A DNA stretch of 64,000 nt from Sweltsa coloradensis (taxonomy: Eukaryota; Arthropoda; Insecta; Plecoptera; Chloroperlidae): NCBI GenBank assembly GCA_024449915.1, contig JAMZAV010000794.1, positions 310,001-374,000 of the forward strand. The letters are read 5' to 3'. Position 1 is the first letter of the stretch; every line of letters starts with the position of its first letter. A program made the position numbers and the translations under genes. A model generated the notes under the pieces. It did not search any database, was not told the DNA's origin, and saw nothing but the letters and a program-made list of their open reading frames with translations. Below are positions 61,589 through 64,000 of the stretch, piece after piece.

Positions 61589-64000
61589 CCCCCCCCCCTC
61601 CATGCAACACCATGGAGGGCGGATGGCCTTCACGGCCCACTCGGCCAGTGGCGCACCACAACGACCCCCCCAGTCGGAGACGATCCCGAGTTCTGCTGGT
61701 CTTCACGAGGGATCGGGCACCGACTCACAGCGGTCCCGGGCAGTTGCTGTTCAAGGGTCGAGCGCCGTCTTATGGTAGGGCTGCAACAGGGACACGTGGA
61801 ATATTCCCCGTTCGGAGCCGGTATCGACGTCCTCAAGGAGATAACAACTAGAGCCCACCACCTTCTTGACCTGGTATGGTCCATCGAACAGCAAGAAAAA
61901 TTTCCGAATCTCCCGTTCCGACGCCGAAGAAAACTGGGTTCGACCTAAGGAGCACCTCGTCCCCCTCTTCAAACCTGTCCCTCCGACTGCTTCCTCGAGC
62001 CTTCCTTCTCTCCGCACGGCTCACCAGACGTTCCCGCGCCAAAACCAGCTTGCGCTCCCGTGGCATTGGACCGCGCTCTCCCCTTGGAAACTCCAATAAC
62101 CCTTCCACTTCTGAAGGTGCCTCCCCATAACGCAACTCCCAAGGCGAGAAGCCAGTAGACTCATGTACTGCCAAATTAATCCACTTTGCGATTGTTGCTA
62201 CAACGTTGGGCCACCTGTGTGCTGGGAGTGGCAACAGAGTCGGAACATGCGGCCCAGTTTCCCTCATCACCCGTTCCGAGGGGTTCGCTTGAGGGTGGCG
62301 CACAGAGGAGAAAATTGGCTCAACCTGGTGCTCCTGTAAGCACTCGGACCAGCGCTTTGATGTAAATTGGGTCCCATGGTCCGATAAGAGACGGCTAGGT
62401 TTCCCATGCTTAGGGAAGTAGTCCTTTACTAGCCGGTTTAGAATTATGGCAGTAGTGGCACGTTTCAGAGGGAACAACTCGACGAACTTTGTGTAAACAT
62501 TGAGGATCACCAGCAAGTAGCGCACTCCGACCCTTCCCACTGGCAGCGGACCGTAGATGTCAAGAGCCACTAAATCATCAGGCCCGCTCGGAACAATCGG
62601 CTGCATCTCACTAGCGAGACGCCTGCATGGGTGCTTTGTCACCTGACATTGGTGACAGGACATTACGAGCTTCCGGACTTGCGGCCTCATCTTTCTCCAC
62701 CACCAATGGCGCCTTAGGCTGGCCAAGGTCTTTGAGGCCCCAAAGTGCCCGCCGGATACGTGATTGGAGCGAACCAGTTCTTCAGAGAGCTCATCCGGTA
62801 CACAGGCCTTCCAACTTCCATCACTACCATCAAGATGGAAAAGGGTATCTTCGTGTAGGACGAAACCCTCTACCGTTGTCCCTCTTTAAGTGCGCCCCGG
62901 ACCCCTTCTAAGTAGGAATCACTCCGCTGCAACGAAGAGAGGCGGGTGAGTCGCCGCCTCAGCCTGCCATCCAGAACTCGTGACACAGGGGCGATACATA
63001 TGGTACGCGGCTCCCCGTGGTCCTGAACCGGAGTCCCTCCAGGTTCGTTCACAGGATACCGGAACAAAGCGTCCGCTACACAACGTTGTCGCTGCCCTTG
63101 CAGTGTTCTATCCGGAAATCGAACTGCTGAAGGAAAAGCACCCAGCGGGTGAGGCGCCCGCTGAGTAAACGGCAACGCTGGATGAAGATGAGAGCTTTAT
63201 GGTCAGTCAGAATTGTGAATTCAACCCCTATCAGATAAAGCCGCCACTTCTCCAACGCCCAGACGATTGCTAGTGCTTCTCTTTCGGGTGGTCGTATAAT
63301 TAACCTCGGGCCCCCGGAGGATGCGGCTTGCGTAGGACACAACACAGCTGTTCCCCACATCATCTTCTGGAAGAGCACCGCCCCTAAGCCGTACCCGGAG
63401 CTATCGGTCTGGACAAAGAACCTGCGACCTGGTACTGGATGGTGCAACATGGTGAGTCGCAGGAAAGCAGCCTTCGTGCACCTGAACACATCCTCCAACT
63501 CATCATCCCAACGCCATGGACACCCTTTTCTCAGGAGAGACAGTAGTGGTGCTATCAGGGACGCGTAGGCTGGCACAAAGCGACGATCGTAGCCACAGAC
63601 CCCAAGAAATGCCTTCAGCTGCTTCTGATTCCTTGGCCTAGGAAACTGCTGTATCCCAGCAATCTTATCTGGGTCTGGGTAGACGCCCTTGGTACTCAGG
63701 ATGTGGCCCAAGAACCGAACCTGATCCCTCCCAAACTCCGACTTTTTGATGCTCACTGTTAAGTTGGCCTCACCTAGGCGGGAGAGCACCTTGTCGACTT
63801 GCTCAAGGTGTATCTCGAATGAGGGCGACGTGATAAGGAAATCATCTATGTACACCTTAGTGAACTCGGCAAGCTCGGGCCCCAATACGATATCCATACC
63901 GCGCGTGAAAGAGGCCACTGCTGTTTTATCTCCGAAGCACAGCACCCGGTATTGGTAGACCTTACCCCCCCCATGAAACCAGTGTACTTGCGACACTCTT
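61588..64000 (-). mobile_element. Ty3/Gypsy LTR retrotransposon, 3' part, cut by window edge
   Basis: The minus-strand order is reverse transcriptase, RNase H, integrase zinc finger, integrase core, integrase C-terminal end, purine tract and LTR. This RT-RH-IN order is diagnostic of Ty3/Gypsy. The gag, protease and first half of the reverse transcriptase lie past the right edge. It differs from the rest of the window in having much higher G+C. Confidence 0.92.
61751..64000 (-). pseudogene. Gypsy pol fragment: reverse transcriptase, RNase H and integrase, frameshifted
   Basis: The highest block (63996-63076) has the polymerase motif YIDD, the FLGHILS segment, and the RNase H region with QTDSSGYGLGAVLFQ and LTDHKAL. 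The frame changes near 63090, again near 62875, and again near 61900. A further slip lies at the C8 run 63965-63972. The integrase block shows an HHCC finger (HVSGGH ... CHQCQ), the core (ALDIYGPLP, LLSDHGTQF) and a terminal GPYQVKKVV...HVSLLQPY segment. Two of the four breaks sit in homopolymer or base-repeat runs, so sequencing error is possible, but as read the copy cannot make an intact polyprotein. Confidence 0.9.

Overview
This is an animal nuclear genome window, probably from an invertebrate. It has spliced genes with GT-AG introns, abundant simple repeats, tRNA-derived SINEs, LINE fragments, hAT and Harbinger-type MITEs and a Ty3/Gypsy element. The palindrome AGGCCT is strikingly frequent. 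The sequence alone does not let me choose between, for example, a marine invertebrate and a hemipteran insect. Only about 2% of the window is confident host coding sequence.

Host genes. The one fully resolved gene is on the minus strand (4348-10288): six exons encode a complete 422-residue glycine C-acetyltransferase (GCAT / 2-amino-3-ketobutyrate CoA ligase), a mitochondrial PLP enzyme of threonine breakdown. About 740 bp upstream, pointing the other way, is a well-formed first coding exon (11031-11115, +) of an unidentified gene, so 10289-11030 may be a shared divergent promoter. A second, very short first-exon candidate lies at 46798-46828 (+). Later exons of these two plus-strand genes could not be recognised, so much of the window may be their introns.

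Mobile DNA, left to right: a 1.14-kb non-autonomous hAT-like element (2217-3354); SINEs and a MITE inside the GCAT introns; MITEs with CAGTGGCG ends at 13.7, 14.5, 24.2, 29.1 and 45.5 kb; a 3.76-kb element with about 0.53-kb inverted arms (20084-23846) enclosing a broken copy of a widespread but unnamed animal gene family; 5'-truncated LINE pieces at 33.8-34.5 and 35.8-36.4 kb; a deleted hAT/BED transposon with an exact 8-bp target duplication (40727-42209); a Harbinger-type MITE (54030-54452); and the 3' part of a frameshifted Ty3/Gypsy element from 61588 to the right edge. Two tRNA-derived SINE families are scattered throughout, several copies with clear target-site duplications.

The best candidate for something poorly described is the 20084-23846 element. 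Its protein remnant has short acidic motifs arranged in a way that recalls PIN/FEN-type nucleases, plus a cysteine-rich tail. The long inverted arms carry repeated AGGTCA nuclear-receptor half-sites. This copy is dead, but its arms define the unit that moved.
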